A stretch of 59,938 bases of DNA from Acidaminococcus hominis (lineage in GTDB: Bacteria; Bacillota; Negativicutes; Acidaminococcales; Acidaminococcaceae), in assembly GCF_021044795.1 (NCBI RefSeq), contig NZ_JAJNOP010000015.1; one strand, 5' to 3'. Every line of letters begins with the position of its first letter. Positions within the stretch are counted from its first letter, which is position 1. A program made the position numbers and the translations under genes. The notes beneath the pieces are model-generated. The model had not been told where the DNA came from. It searched no databases and saw nothing but the letters and a program-made list of their open reading frames with translations. Positions 42,869-50,823 of this stretch are shown in pieces.

Positions 42869-44482
42869 TCACTTTCCTTCCTCAGCATTTTCCACCACGG
42901 TATTTTCTACCTGGCTTTCACTGTCCACAATGTCCTTTTTGGTTTCCTTGTCCATAAAGAAGACCTTCCCGGCGGCCAGCACCTGCAAAATAAAGATGGC
43001 CAGCACCACAAAACCACCGCAGGCGGACAGGTACTTAACGCCGTCCACCCCCTGCTCACCGCCGCCAAAAGCTACCATGATGGCAGAAATAGCGCCGATG
43101 GATACACCCCAGACCACCTTCTGCCACAGGGCCGGTTCTTCATCGTGCCGGGCACCCTTGGTGCACAGGGCCGCAATGGTGGTGGACATGGTGTCCGCCG
43201 TAGTGGAGAACGCCGCAATCAGCGTAATAATGATAATGGGGATCAGGATACTGCCCAGGGGCACCGCTTGAAGGAACGCCCAGATGCCGGATACGGCACC
43301 ACCGGCCTTAATGGCAGCTACAATATCCACTCGGCCGTTGATCTGCCACTGGAGGGCCGTACCGCCCCAAACCGCAAACCAGATCATGCCAAAGACCGCC
43401 GGCAAAATCCAGTTGATGATCAGGAATTCCTTAATGGTCCGGCCATAGGCAATCATGGCGAAGAAAATTCCCATCAGCGGAGCATAGGCAATCCAAATGG
43501 CCCAGTCGTACATGGTCCACCAGGTAACCAGTTCCTTGCCGCCCACCGGATAGGGATCCAGACCCCAGGTCCAGAAATGATCCAGCCAGTAGCCCATGCC
43601 GATGTTGCCCATATTCATAATGTACACCGTAGGGCCAATGATGATTAACAGGAACAGCAGGGCGTAGAAAATCTTGGTGGTCAGATTGGCCAGCCATTTG
43701 ATGCCCCGGTCAATGCCCAGCACGGAAGCAATGGTAAAGGTGGCCGTGATAATGGCCGTCAGCACAAACCAGACCAGAGGTCCCTGTTTGATGCCGTAGG
43801 CTGCCGTAAGGCCGGTTCCGATCAGGGCAAGTCCCGCCCCCAGGGAAGCTGCCAGTCCCAGGGCAATGGCCAGTACGGATAGTACGTCCACCAGGGAACG
43901 CCAAAACCCTTTGTTGACCTTTTCCCCAAACAACGGGGTCAGGGAAGCTGCTACGGACAATTCCTTATTCCGGTTATAGTATAAATAGGCCATGATTACG
44001 CCGGTCAAGGCATAGATGGCATAGGGAATAAAAGTCCAGTTATAAAATACCCGGCCCATGGAGAAAAAGGCCGCTTCCGGTGTAAAGGGTTTGATGCCCG
44101 AAGCATTCAGCTCCCCGTAAATATTGCCGTAATAAATGATGGGTTCATTGACCCCGTAGGTAATCAGGCCCGTAGCAATGCCCCCGGTCAGGGTCATGGC
44201 AAACCAGGCGCCAAAGGAGAATTTGGCTTTGGCATTGGGTCCCCCAAAGCGAATCTTCCCCAAAGGAGAAAAGGTTAACAGGGCAATCATAATCAGGGTG
44301 CCAATGGCCACCCATTGATACAGCCAGCCAAAGGTTTCCAGGGACCAGCCGAAAATGGCCTGGGTAACCTTGGTCAGCCATTCATTGTGGAGGACCCCCA
44401 ACAGGGCAGAACCCCCAATGACTACAAAACAGGGGATGAACACATCCCAGCGTACGCCTTTCTTGACTTCTTTTTCTTCCAC
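42869..44482 (-). CDS. BCCT-family betaine transporter
   Basis: 537 aa, twelve predicted helices. BCCT carriers move quaternary-ammonium compounds (betaine, carnitine, choline). Family motifs: GGIATGLITYGVNEPIIYY (about 105-123) in the glycine-rich helix, and TMYDWAIWIAYAPLMGIFFAM (split around 320-340) followed by GRTIKEF. In the usual W-A-W-W motif the third position is Ile here and an Asp precedes the first Trp, so the binding box differs from BetP and CaiT. No long C-terminal osmosensing tail, which argues for a nutrient rather than an osmoprotectant carrier. Directly upstream of the MIO-less lyase, so its cargo is probably that enzyme's substrate. Confidence 0.88.
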   Translation of the reverse strand: MEEKEVKKGVRWDVFIPCFVVIGGSALLGVLHNEWLTKVTQAIFGWSLETFGWLYQWVAIGTLIMIALLTFSPLGKIRFGGPNAKAKFSFGAWFAMTLTGGIATGLITYGVNEPIIYYGNIYGELNASGIKPFTPEAAFFSMGRVFYNWTFIPYAIYALTGVIMAYLYYNRNKELSVAASLTPLFGEKVNKGFWRSLVDVLSVLAIALGLAASLGAGLALIGTGLTAAYGIKQGPLVWFVLTAIITATFTIASVLGIDRGIKWLANLTTKIFYALLFLLIIIGPTVYIMNMGNIGMGYWLDHFWTWGLDPYPVGGKELVTWWTMYDWAIWIAYAPLMGIFFAMIAYGRTIKEFLIINWILPAVFGMIWFAVWGGTALQWQINGRVDIVAAIKAGGAVSGIWAFLQAVPLGSILIPIIIITLIAAFSTTADTMSTTIAALCTKGARHDEEPALWQKVVWGVSIGAISAIMVAFGGGEQGVDGVKYLSACGGFVVLAIFILQVLAAGKVFFMDKETKKDIVDSESQVENTVVENAEEGK

Positions 44483-44879
44483 GATACTCCCTCCTTAATG
44501 GATGTAATTGGATTAGCTTGGCCTAGCACACTACTCTAATATTTTATACATCACACTCCTTATTGTTCGTATTTCTTTATTCCAGTAGATGGTTAAAGAA
44601 AAACAGGCAAAAATTTTGTTTTGCTTCTATTTATTTGTATTTATGGGCATATGTATAGCTGATTTTCGTCCATAAAAGGTCAATTTTCCTTGTATACATG
44701 ATTTTTAACGAATTTTTCTGTTTTCTAACGTTTGTACCATATAATAACTATAACATTCTTTACAATTTAATTGTTCGGTCATTTTGCACTGCCAGCCTCA
44801 GGTTAACCACGTCCAAAGGGCGTCAAAAAAAGGATGCCTGCCCAACTCTGGGCAGACATCCTTGAGAAGCAATCTGCAA
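44483..44879. other. 397-bp gap between BCCT and fchA genes
   Basis: Holds the fchA terminator (44823-44863) on its right-to-left exit and an A/T-rich stretch (44520-44770) that must contain the BCCT promoter. TATAAA and TTAGAG hexamers occur but no clearly spaced pair, so I assign no promoter. The 14-mer AAAGGTCAATTTTC at 44675-44688 also occurs at 29266-29279. No gene seen. Confidence 0.4.
44823..44863 (-). terminator. Terminator of the ftcD-fhs-fchA operon
   Basis: Stem AAGGATG-CTGCCC/GGGCAG-CATCCTT (44830-44843 with 44850-44863, one mismatch) followed on the minus strand by a run of Ts, 16 bp past the fchA stop. Confidence 0.9.
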
Positions 44880-45500
44880 TTACAGCTGTACTTTGTTCAG
44901 CAGGGCTTGTTCCCGTGCATCCACATCTTTTTCAATGGCAGCCATCTTTTGGCGCAGGTCTTCCGCAAAGGCCTGGTCCTTGATGCTTCCCAAATTGATT
45001 TTTACATTCAGGAAGGCGCCCCGGACAGCAGCCCGGGCGTTCATGGCAGCTACCGCGCCGTCGGTGATGGCGTTGGCGTTGCCTTTTTCAATCACAATAG
45101 CAGCCAGGTCAAGCAGGCCATAGGCCGTTTCCCCCACCGTAAAGGGTACCAGGGCAGCGCCCTTGGTAGCTTCCTGGATGGCGGCAGAACGGGCTTTTTT
45201 GGCTTCGTCCGTATCCTTGGGTAGCTTGAAAGCGGCCATGATTTTGTTGAAGGCATTGCTGTCTTCGTCAATCAGTTCCAAGAAACGGGCTTTCAGGGCA
45301 TGGGCCTTTTCAGCCACGTCCTTCATATCCTCCTGTACTGCTGCGTATTTTTCCTTGCCGATAGTCAGCTGAGCCACCATTTCGATCAGGGCTGCAGAGG
45401 AAGAGGCGTTCAGGGCAGCAATGGAGCCGCCGCCGGGCGCCGGAGAAGAAGATCCGGTTTCATCGATAAATGCTTCTACAGACAGTTTCCGCAATTCCAT
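44880..45500 (-). CDS. fchA: Formimidoyl-THF cyclodeaminase / methenyl-THF cyclohydrolase
   Basis: 206 aa, all-helical FTCD C-terminal-domain family. Converts 5-formimino-THF to 5,10-methenyl-THF plus ammonia; close relatives in Clostridia instead hydrolyse methenyl-THF. The conserved start SSPAPGGGSIAALNASSSAAL (split at residues 17-37) and D-E-D-S-N-A-F-N-K (about 79-87) are visible. Follows fhs by 18 bp. Its presence matters because the FolD in this region lacks residues needed for cyclohydrolase activity. Confidence 0.93.
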   Translation of the reverse strand: MELRKLSVEAFIDETGSSSPAPGGGSIAALNASSSAALIEMVAQLTIGKEKYAAVQEDMKDVAEKAHALKARFLELIDEDSNAFNKIMAAFKLPKDTDEAKKARSAAIQEATKGAALVPFTVGETAYGLLDLAAIVIEKGNANAITDGAVAAMNARAAVRGAFLNVKINLGSIKDQAFAEDLRQKMAAIEKDVDAREQALLNKVQL

Positions 45501-45518
45501 GGGACGTATTGCCTCCTA

Positions 45519-47189
45519 TCAGAACAGACCGTAAATCTTGCCGTCGTTGTCGATATCCATCTTCAGGGCAGCCGGTTGTTTGGGCAGACCGGGCATAACC
45601 ATGATGTTGCTGGTCTGGCAGACAATGAAGCCTGCGCCGTTGGATACCCGTACATCCTGTACGGTAATCTTGAAGTTCTTGGGTGCACCCAGGAGAGCCG
45701 GGTTGTCGCTCAGGGAGTACTGGGTCTTGGCTACGCACACCGGCAGTTTATCCAGGCCCCAATCCTGCAATTGTTTGATCTGTTTCTTGGCATTGGGCGT
45801 AAATTCCACCCCATCGCCGCCGTAGATTTTCGTTACGATGGCATTCAGTTTGTTGGGGATGGTATCGTTGACATCGTACAGTTCCACTTTCTTGGGAGCT
45901 TGGCCTTCCAGGATTTCCACCAGCTTGTTGGCCATATCGATGCCGCCTTCGCCGCCCTTTTCCCAGCATTCGTTCAGGCTGACTTCTACACCGTAGCTGT
46001 TGCATTTCTGCAGCAGCATATCGATTTCTGCCGGGGTATCGCTGGAGAACTTGTTGATGGCTACCAGTACGGGCAGGCCAAAGGTTCTCATATTTTCCAC
46101 CTGTTTTGCCAGGTTGGTGAAGCCGTCGCTGACAGCCTGGACATTTTCCTTGCTCAGGTCTGCTTTGGCTACGCCGCCATGCATCTTCAGGGCACGGATG
46201 GTGGCAACCACTACCACGGCATCCGGATACAGATTGCCATAGTGGCATTTGATATCCATGAATTTTTCAGCACCCAGGTCAGCACCGAAGCCTGCTTCCG
46301 TAATGGCGATATCGCCCAGCTTCAGGGCCATCTTGGTGGCCAAGAGGGAGTTGCAGCCATGGGCAATGTTGGCAAAAGGTCCGCCATGGATAATGGCAGG
46401 GGTGTGTTCCAGGGTTTGCACCAGGTTGGGTTTAATGGCATCCTTCATCAGCATGGCCATAGCCCCTTCGCAGCCCAGCTGATGTACATGCACCGGGTTG
46501 CCGTCCAGGTCGCAGCCGATAACAATGCGGCCGAACCGGGCTTTCAGGTCTTCCAGGTCCTTGGCCAGGCACAGGATGGCCATGATTTCAGAAGCCACGG
46601 TAATGGTGAAAGCGTCCTGACGGGGGAAGCCGCAGACTTTGCCGCCCAGGCCCACTACCACGTTGCGCAGGGCACGATCGTTCATGTCCATAACCCGGCG
46701 CCAGGTGATTTGGCGGGCATCCAAACGCAGGGCGTTGCCGTGATGGATATGGTTATCGATCATGGCAGACAGCAGGTTGTTGGCTGCGGTAATGGCATGC
46801 ATATCACCGGTAAAATGCAGGTTGATGTCATCCATAGGTACAACCTGGGCATAACCGCCGCCGGCTGCACCGCCCTTAATACCGAAGACAGGTCCCAGGG
46901 ACGGTTCCCGCAGAGCTACTACGGCCTTCTTGCCCACTTTGTTCAGAGCCTGGGCCAGGCCAATGCTGGTAGTGGATTTGCCTTCGCCAGCTGGGGTGGG
47001 AGTAATGGCCGTAACCAGGACCAATTTCCCATTGGGTTTGTCTTGCAGGCGTTTCAGCACATCCAGGGAGATTTTGGCTTTGTAGTGGCCATATTGTTCC
47101 AGCTCTTCCGGCAGGATTCCCAAGCCGTCAGCAATCTTGCTGATGGGTTCCATCACATTTTTTTGGGCTATTTCGATATCGCTTAACAT
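45519..47189 (-). CDS. fhs: Formate-tetrahydrofolate ligase
   Basis: 556 aa. In this setting it probably runs backwards, making ATP and formate from 10-formyl-THF derived from histidine. P-loop region TPTPAGEGKSTTSIGLAQAL (about residues 63-82), AIGQP-type KGGAAGGGYAQVVPMDDINLHF (split around 107-128), and PGLPKQPAALKMDIDNDGKI at the C-terminus identify the family. Lies between ftcD and fchA, 30 bp and 18 bp away. Confidence 0.97.
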   Translation of the reverse strand: MLSDIEIAQKNVMEPISKIADGLGILPEELEQYGHYKAKISLDVLKRLQDKPNGKLVLVTAITPTPAGEGKSTTSIGLAQALNKVGKKAVVALREPSLGPVFGIKGGAAGGGYAQVVPMDDINLHFTGDMHAITAANNLLSAMIDNHIHHGNALRLDARQITWRRVMDMNDRALRNVVVGLGGKVCGFPRQDAFTITVASEIMAILCLAKDLEDLKARFGRIVIGCDLDGNPVHVHQLGCEGAMAMLMKDAIKPNLVQTLEHTPAIIHGGPFANIAHGCNSLLATKMALKLGDIAITEAGFGADLGAEKFMDIKCHYGNLYPDAVVVVATIRALKMHGGVAKADLSKENVQAVSDGFTNLAKQVENMRTFGLPVLVAINKFSSDTPAEIDMLLQKCNSYGVEVSLNECWEKGGEGGIDMANKLVEILEGQAPKKVELYDVNDTIPNKLNAIVTKIYGGDGVEFTPNAKKQIKQLQDWGLDKLPVCVAKTQYSLSDNPALLGAPKNFKITVQDVRVSNGAGFIVCQTSNIMVMPGLPKQPAALKMDIDNDGKIYGLF

Positions 47190-47219
47190 ATGCGCACCTC
47201 CATGCGGAATTTGTTTTAC

Positions 47220-48125
47220 TTACTCTTCCAATTCAAGCAGACGTTTTTCCAAGATTTCATCCATATCGAAGTTTTCGATCTGGAGATAGTATTCAGCAGC
47301 CATCAGCAGGGCTTTCATGGGCACCGTACCGATTACTTCGCTGCCGGCAATGGAAACGCCGTAGCGGCGGGCTTCCATTTTGATCATTTCAAAAGCTTGG
47401 TAAACAGCGGTCTTTTCGTAGTTTACCAGGTTCATGGAAACCTGTACCTGGTTCCGTTCTTCCAGCTTTACGCCCATGGCCTTTACAAAGCGCAGGCCGC
47501 CGCCGATGTGACGGACTTTCCGGGCAATGGCGTTGGCCACTTCAATGTCGCTGCAGTGCAGGTTTACGTTGAAGGCAACCAGGGGAACCCGGGCGCCAAT
47601 GGCAGAGCAGCCAGATTTTTCGTTCATGACAGCCGGACCGTAATCCGGTTTCCAGGCAGGATCCTTAATCTTTTCGAAGAAGCCTTCGTACTGGCCTTTC
47701 CGTACAGCAGCCAGGTTCCGGCGTTCTTCCTTGGTGCAGGCATCTTCGTACAGGTAAACAGGAATGCCCATTTCCCCGTAGGCTTTGCCTACCGTATTGG
47801 CAATGGCAACGCATTCGTCCATGGTTACGCCCATAACCGGGGTAAAGGGAACTACGTCCACTGCGCCAAAACGGGGATGTGCCCCATGATGGGTTCTCAT
47901 ATCAATCAGTTCAATGGCGGTTTTGGCCATGTTGATGGCGGCTTCCGTCACTGCTTCGGGAGTGCCGATAATGGTGACCACGGAACGGTTGTGGTCTTCA
48001 TCGCTGGAGTAATCCAAAATTTTCAAGCCTTTGATCTTGCGGGCTTCGTCAACAATCTTTTCTACCTTTTCCTTATCGCGACCTTCACTGAAATTTGGTA
48101 CAAACTCAACTAACTTTTTAGCCAT
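47220..48125 (-). CDS. ftcD: Glutamate formimidoyltransferase
   Basis: 301 aa from ATG 48125 (GGAGGTG upstream), equivalent to the transferase domain of mammalian FTCD; the cyclodeaminase is the separate FchA. Moves the formimino group of N-formimino-glutamate to THF and frees glutamate, which feeds the hydroxyglutarate operon. VEFVPNFSEGRD (about 5-16), MRTHHGAHPRFGAVDVVPF-type segment (about 77-95) and GLRFVKAMGVKLEERNQVQV (about 206-225) are typical. First gene of ftcD-fhs-fchA. Confidence 0.96.
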   Translation of the reverse strand: MAKKLVEFVPNFSEGRDKEKVEKIVDEARKIKGLKILDYSSDEDHNRSVVTIIGTPEAVTEAAINMAKTAIELIDMRTHHGAHPRFGAVDVVPFTPVMGVTMDECVAIANTVGKAYGEMGIPVYLYEDACTKEERRNLAAVRKGQYEGFFEKIKDPAWKPDYGPAVMNEKSGCSAIGARVPLVAFNVNLHCSDIEVANAIARKVRHIGGGLRFVKAMGVKLEERNQVQVSMNLVNYEKTAVYQAFEMIKMEARRYGVSIAGSEVIGTVPMKALLMAAEYYLQIENFDMDEILEKRLLELEE

Positions 48126-48183
48126 GACGGCACCTCCGTAATAGATAGTCAATCCGAACGGCAGGACTATGTCCCGTTCTGTT

Positions 48184-48217
48184 ATTATATTATTTTTTTC
48201 ACGACTAAAAAACGTCT
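48184..48217 (-). promoter_or_regulatory. ftcD promoter region with the 13-bp element shared with hutU
   Basis: Minus-strand TATAAT (48184-48189) and, 15 bases upstream, AGACGTTTTTTAG (48205-48217), identical to the element at 37574-37586. The element starts 80 bp before the ftcD start codon and 79 bp before that of hutU. It also lies in the divergent gap shared with hutD. Confidence 0.5.
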
Positions 48218-48322
48218 GAATGGAAAAAAATCGGATTTTTTTATTTTTTGACCATCTACGGACGCCGTTTCGGTACTATGAAAGGCAAAATGTTCGCAAA
48301 ATTTTGATTGTGAGGTGAGCTT

Positions 48323-48883
48323 ATGCAGATTATTCCCCGCTCCCAAGCTACAACCACGGCCTGGTCCGGCGGCACCACCACCGAGTTTTATCTGGACCCT
48401 GCCGATGGCTCCTACGCCAAACGGCAGTTTACCTTGCGGATCAGCTCCGCCACCGTGGACCTGCCCGAATCAGATTTCACCCTACTGCCGGATTATCTCC
48501 GGATCATTACCCCCCTCTCCGGCGGCTTTACCCTGACCTATCAGGAAAACCCTGCAGGTACCGTAACCCTAAAGCCCCTGGAAGAAGCATATTTTGACGG
48601 CGCCTGGCACACCCATTCGGTGGGAAAAGCCCTGGACTTTAATGTTATGTACAAAAAAGGCCTCACCGCTCAGTACACACTTTTGGCCGGGTCGCACACC
48701 CTTACGCCGGCACCCCGGCGCTATGTGTACTTGCCGCCCCAGGCTGACCCAGAAAAAGCGCTGGGAGTCCTTTGCGGTAAGGTGCTAACCGCAGATACCC
48801 TGTACGTACTGGAGGCAGAAGACGGGGCGGCTGCCCTAACCCTCGCATCCGGCGTCCAGGCCATTTACATTACCGTCCAGTAA
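48323..48883 (+). CDS. hutD: HutD-family cupin protein
   Basis: 186 aa. Recognised by W-S-G-G-T-T-T-E-F near residues 14-22, L-R-I-S-S-A-T-V near 38-45, the L-P-D-Y-L-R-I-I-T-P-L-S-G-G block, and F-D-G-A-W-H-T-H-S-V-G-K-A-L-D-F-N-V-M split at about 92-110, all matching the HutD cupin pattern. HutD is thought to limit histidine catabolism, possibly by binding formylglutamate or related intermediates. Divergent from ftcD across a 197-bp gap and followed by its own terminator. Confidence 0.85.
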   Translation: MQIIPRSQATTTAWSGGTTTEFYLDPADGSYAKRQFTLRISSATVDLPESDFTLLPDYLRIITPLSGGFTLTYQENPAGTVTLKPLEEAYFDGAWHTHSVGKALDFNVMYKKGLTAQYTLLAGSHTLTPAPRRYVYLPPQADPEKALGVLCGKVLTADTLYVLEAEDGAAALTLASGVQAIYITVQ

Positions 48884-48899
48884 CCCATGCCCTTCTAGC

Positions 48900-48930
48900 C
48901 CGGATGGCCTTTGGCCGTCCGGCTTTTTTT
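48900..48930 (+). terminator. Terminator after hutD
   Basis: CCGGATGGCC/GGCCGTCCGG stem (48900-48909 with 48913-48922, one wobble pair) followed by seven Ts. Confidence 0.9.
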
Positions 48931-48936
48931 GCAGAA

Positions 48937-48966
48937 AGGAGCTGCTCCAAAAAGGGAACAGCTCCT
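48937..48966 (-). terminator. Terminator after the SHMT gene
   Basis: AGGAGCTG-TCC/GGA-CAGCTCCT stem (48937-48948 with 48955-48966) followed on the minus strand by a short T-run; it faces the hutD terminator. Confidence 0.75.
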
Positions 48967-48972
48967 GGCAAA

Positions 48973-50301
48973 TCAGAACTTCAGATGGCAGTACATTTTA
49001 TCAAATTCCTCCCGGATGCAGGGAGCTACCCATTCACTGGAGAACATAGGATGGGAAATGGCCAGTGCATGCACTCTTTCCTTGATTTCTTCCAGCACGG
49101 CAGGGTTGTCCTTGTTTTTCAGGGCCCGGCCCAGCAGATGGCCGATTTCCTTCATTTCCGCTTCCTTGGCGCCCCGGGTGGTCATGGTCGGAGAACCAAT
49201 CCGCAGGCCGCTGCCCAGGCTGGGCGGCAGGGTATCGTAGGGGATCATGTTCTTGTTGGTAACCATGCCCAGGCTGCACAGCAGGGTTTCGGCTTCCTGG
49301 CCGTTGGCAATCACCGGCGTTACGTCCAGCATCACCATATGGGTATCGGTACCGCCGGTAATCAGGCGCATACCTTCTTCTTCACAGCCCTGGGCCAAAG
49401 CCTTGGCGTTCAGGCAGACCTGTTTGGCGTAGGTCTTGAATTCCGGCTGGAGCAATTCCAAGAACAGTACGCCTCTGGCCGCCAGCATATCCCCTTTGGG
49501 ACCGCCCTGGAGCCGAGGGAAGACGCCCCGGTCAATTTTGGAAGCGATGGCTTGTTTGCACAGGATGACCCCGCAGCCCCGAGGACCCCGCAGAGTCTTT
49601 TGGGTGGACATGGTCACCACATCGGCATAGGGAACCGGGCTGGGAATGGCGCCGCCGGCAATCAGGCCGCAGTCATGGGCGCAGTCCACCCAGAAGTAGG
49701 CTCCCACTTCATCGCAGATTTCCCGGAAAGCTTTGTAGTCAATGGTCCGGGGATAGGAAGAAGCCCCAGTAACAATCAGTTTGGGCTGGTACTTATGGGC
49801 CATTTCCCGTACCTGATCCATATCAATCCGTTCCGTTTCCTTGTTGACCCCATAGTGGATAGCGTTGAATTCTCGGCCGCTGAAATGGAATTTGGCACCG
49901 TGGCTCAAATGGCCCCCGTTGTCCAGTTCCAACCCCAGGAAGGTGTCGCCTCTTTGCAGCAAGCCGTAAAGCACGGCCATATTGGCAATGGTGGCGTTGC
50001 CGGACTGGATATTGGCGTGTTCTGCTCCAAAAACCTTCTTTACCCGCTCTACGGCCAGCTGTTCAGCCTTGTCCGCCAGTTCACAGCCCCCTACAAAGCG
50101 TTTGCCGGGGTACCCTTCCGTGTTCTTGTTGGTGAAGACGGAGCCCTCCAGCGCCGTACACAGGGGAGAAGCCACGTTTTCCGAGGCAATCAGACCGATG
50201 GTCTCAAACTGTCTTTTTTCTTCCTTGTGAAGCAGACCGGCCATTTCCGGGTCAAACACGTCCAGCAATTTGATGGCATCTTGTTTCGTAGGCATTTCCA
50301 T
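48973..50301 (-). CDS. Divergent serine hydroxymethyltransferase-like enzyme
   Basis: 442 aa from ATG 50301 (AAAGGAG 8 nt upstream). Fold and PLP site are those of SHMT: Lys235 for the Schiff base, Asp206, His209, Glu62 and the C-terminal SGLRIGSPTMTTRG. Several near-invariant SHMT residues differ, however: the usual K-Y-A-E-G-Y reads K-N-T-E-G-Y (60-64), R-Y-Y-G-G-C reads R-F-V-G-G-C (68-73), H-S-G-S-Q-A-N reads G-N-A-T-I-A-N (101-107), and T-H-K-T reads T-Q-K-T (233-236). It therefore may act on a modified amino acid or lack normal serine activity. It follows a DUF3870 gene and lies near fhs, fchA and folD, so a folate link is likely. No other glyA is visible here to compare. Confidence 0.85.
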   Translation of the reverse strand: MEMPTKQDAIKLLDVFDPEMAGLLHKEEKRQFETIGLIASENVASPLCTALEGSVFTNKNTEGYPGKRFVGGCELADKAEQLAVERVKKVFGAEHANIQSGNATIANMAVLYGLLQRGDTFLGLELDNGGHLSHGAKFHFSGREFNAIHYGVNKETERIDMDQVREMAHKYQPKLIVTGASSYPRTIDYKAFREICDEVGAYFWVDCAHDCGLIAGGAIPSPVPYADVVTMSTQKTLRGPRGCGVILCKQAIASKIDRGVFPRLQGGPKGDMLAARGVLFLELLQPEFKTYAKQVCLNAKALAQGCEEEGMRLITGGTDTHMVMLDVTPVIANGQEAETLLCSLGMVTNKNMIPYDTLPPSLGSGLRIGSPTMTTRGAKEAEMKEIGHLLGRALKNKDNPAVLEEIKERVHALAISHPMFSSEWVAPCIREEFDKMYCHLKF

Positions 50302-50345
50302 TTTGTTTTCTCCTTTCAAGAGCAGCACAGGAACCGCAGATAGAC

Positions 50346-50386
50346 AAAAAGAAGGACGCACCAGCTGCAAACCGGTTTGTCCTTCT
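50346..50386 (-). terminator. Intercistronic hairpin between DUF3870 and SHMT genes
   Basis: AGAAGGAC/GTCCTTCT stem (50350-50357 with 50379-50386) with an internal AAACCGGTTT palindrome, followed on the minus strand by five Ts. A second hairpin (50394-50418, GGTTGTC/GACAACC) precedes it. The pair may form an attenuator controlling SHMT expression. Confidence 0.6.
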
Positions 50387-50438
50387 CTAAATTGGTTGTC
50401 AGGGGCTGCCGGACAACCTTTAAAAAAGACCTATGGAG

Positions 50439-50786
50439 TTATTTCACGTACTTGGCATTGGGATACACCATCAGGTAGTGGTTCTGGGCATCCTTCAGGG
50501 CCGCAATCACAGCCTTTTGGGACAGGGCCAGGAACCGCTTCCGCAGGATTTCTGTCAGCGCATCAATGTCCGTCAGCAGGTTATGCCCCACCAGGATTTC
50601 CCGCAGGAACACATTGGTGGCTTCCATGATCATGTTGGCACTGGCATCGATGATGGTGTTGGTATGGACGTCCAGCACCAAACTCAGGGAAAAGATCCCG
50701 TACATGGCGTTGATGGCGTCTTCCTTGGAAACCTTGGCTACACCCGTTACAAACACCGCATCCTCCGGATACTTTTTGGCAGTCAT
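50439..50786 (-). CDS. DUF3870 domain protein
   Basis: 115 aa, no membrane segment. Pattern V-T-G-V-A-K near the start, L-V-L-D-V-H-T-N-T-I-I-D in the middle, and S-Q-K-A-V-I-A-A-L-K-D-A-Q-N-H-Y near the end match the DUF3870 family as I recall it. Function unknown. Preceded by a strong promoter and a terminator-bearing leader, and followed in the same transcript by the divergent SHMT, which suggests a role with that enzyme. Confidence 0.7.
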   Translation of the reverse strand: MTAKKYPEDAVFVTGVAKVSKEDAINAMYGIFSLSLVLDVHTNTIIDASANMIMEATNVFLREILVGHNLLTDIDALTEILRKRFLALSQKAVIAALKDAQNHYLMVYPNAKYVK

Positions 50787-50823
50787 TGCTCTGCAATTCC
50801 CCTTTCTATTGGGTGGAATAAAG

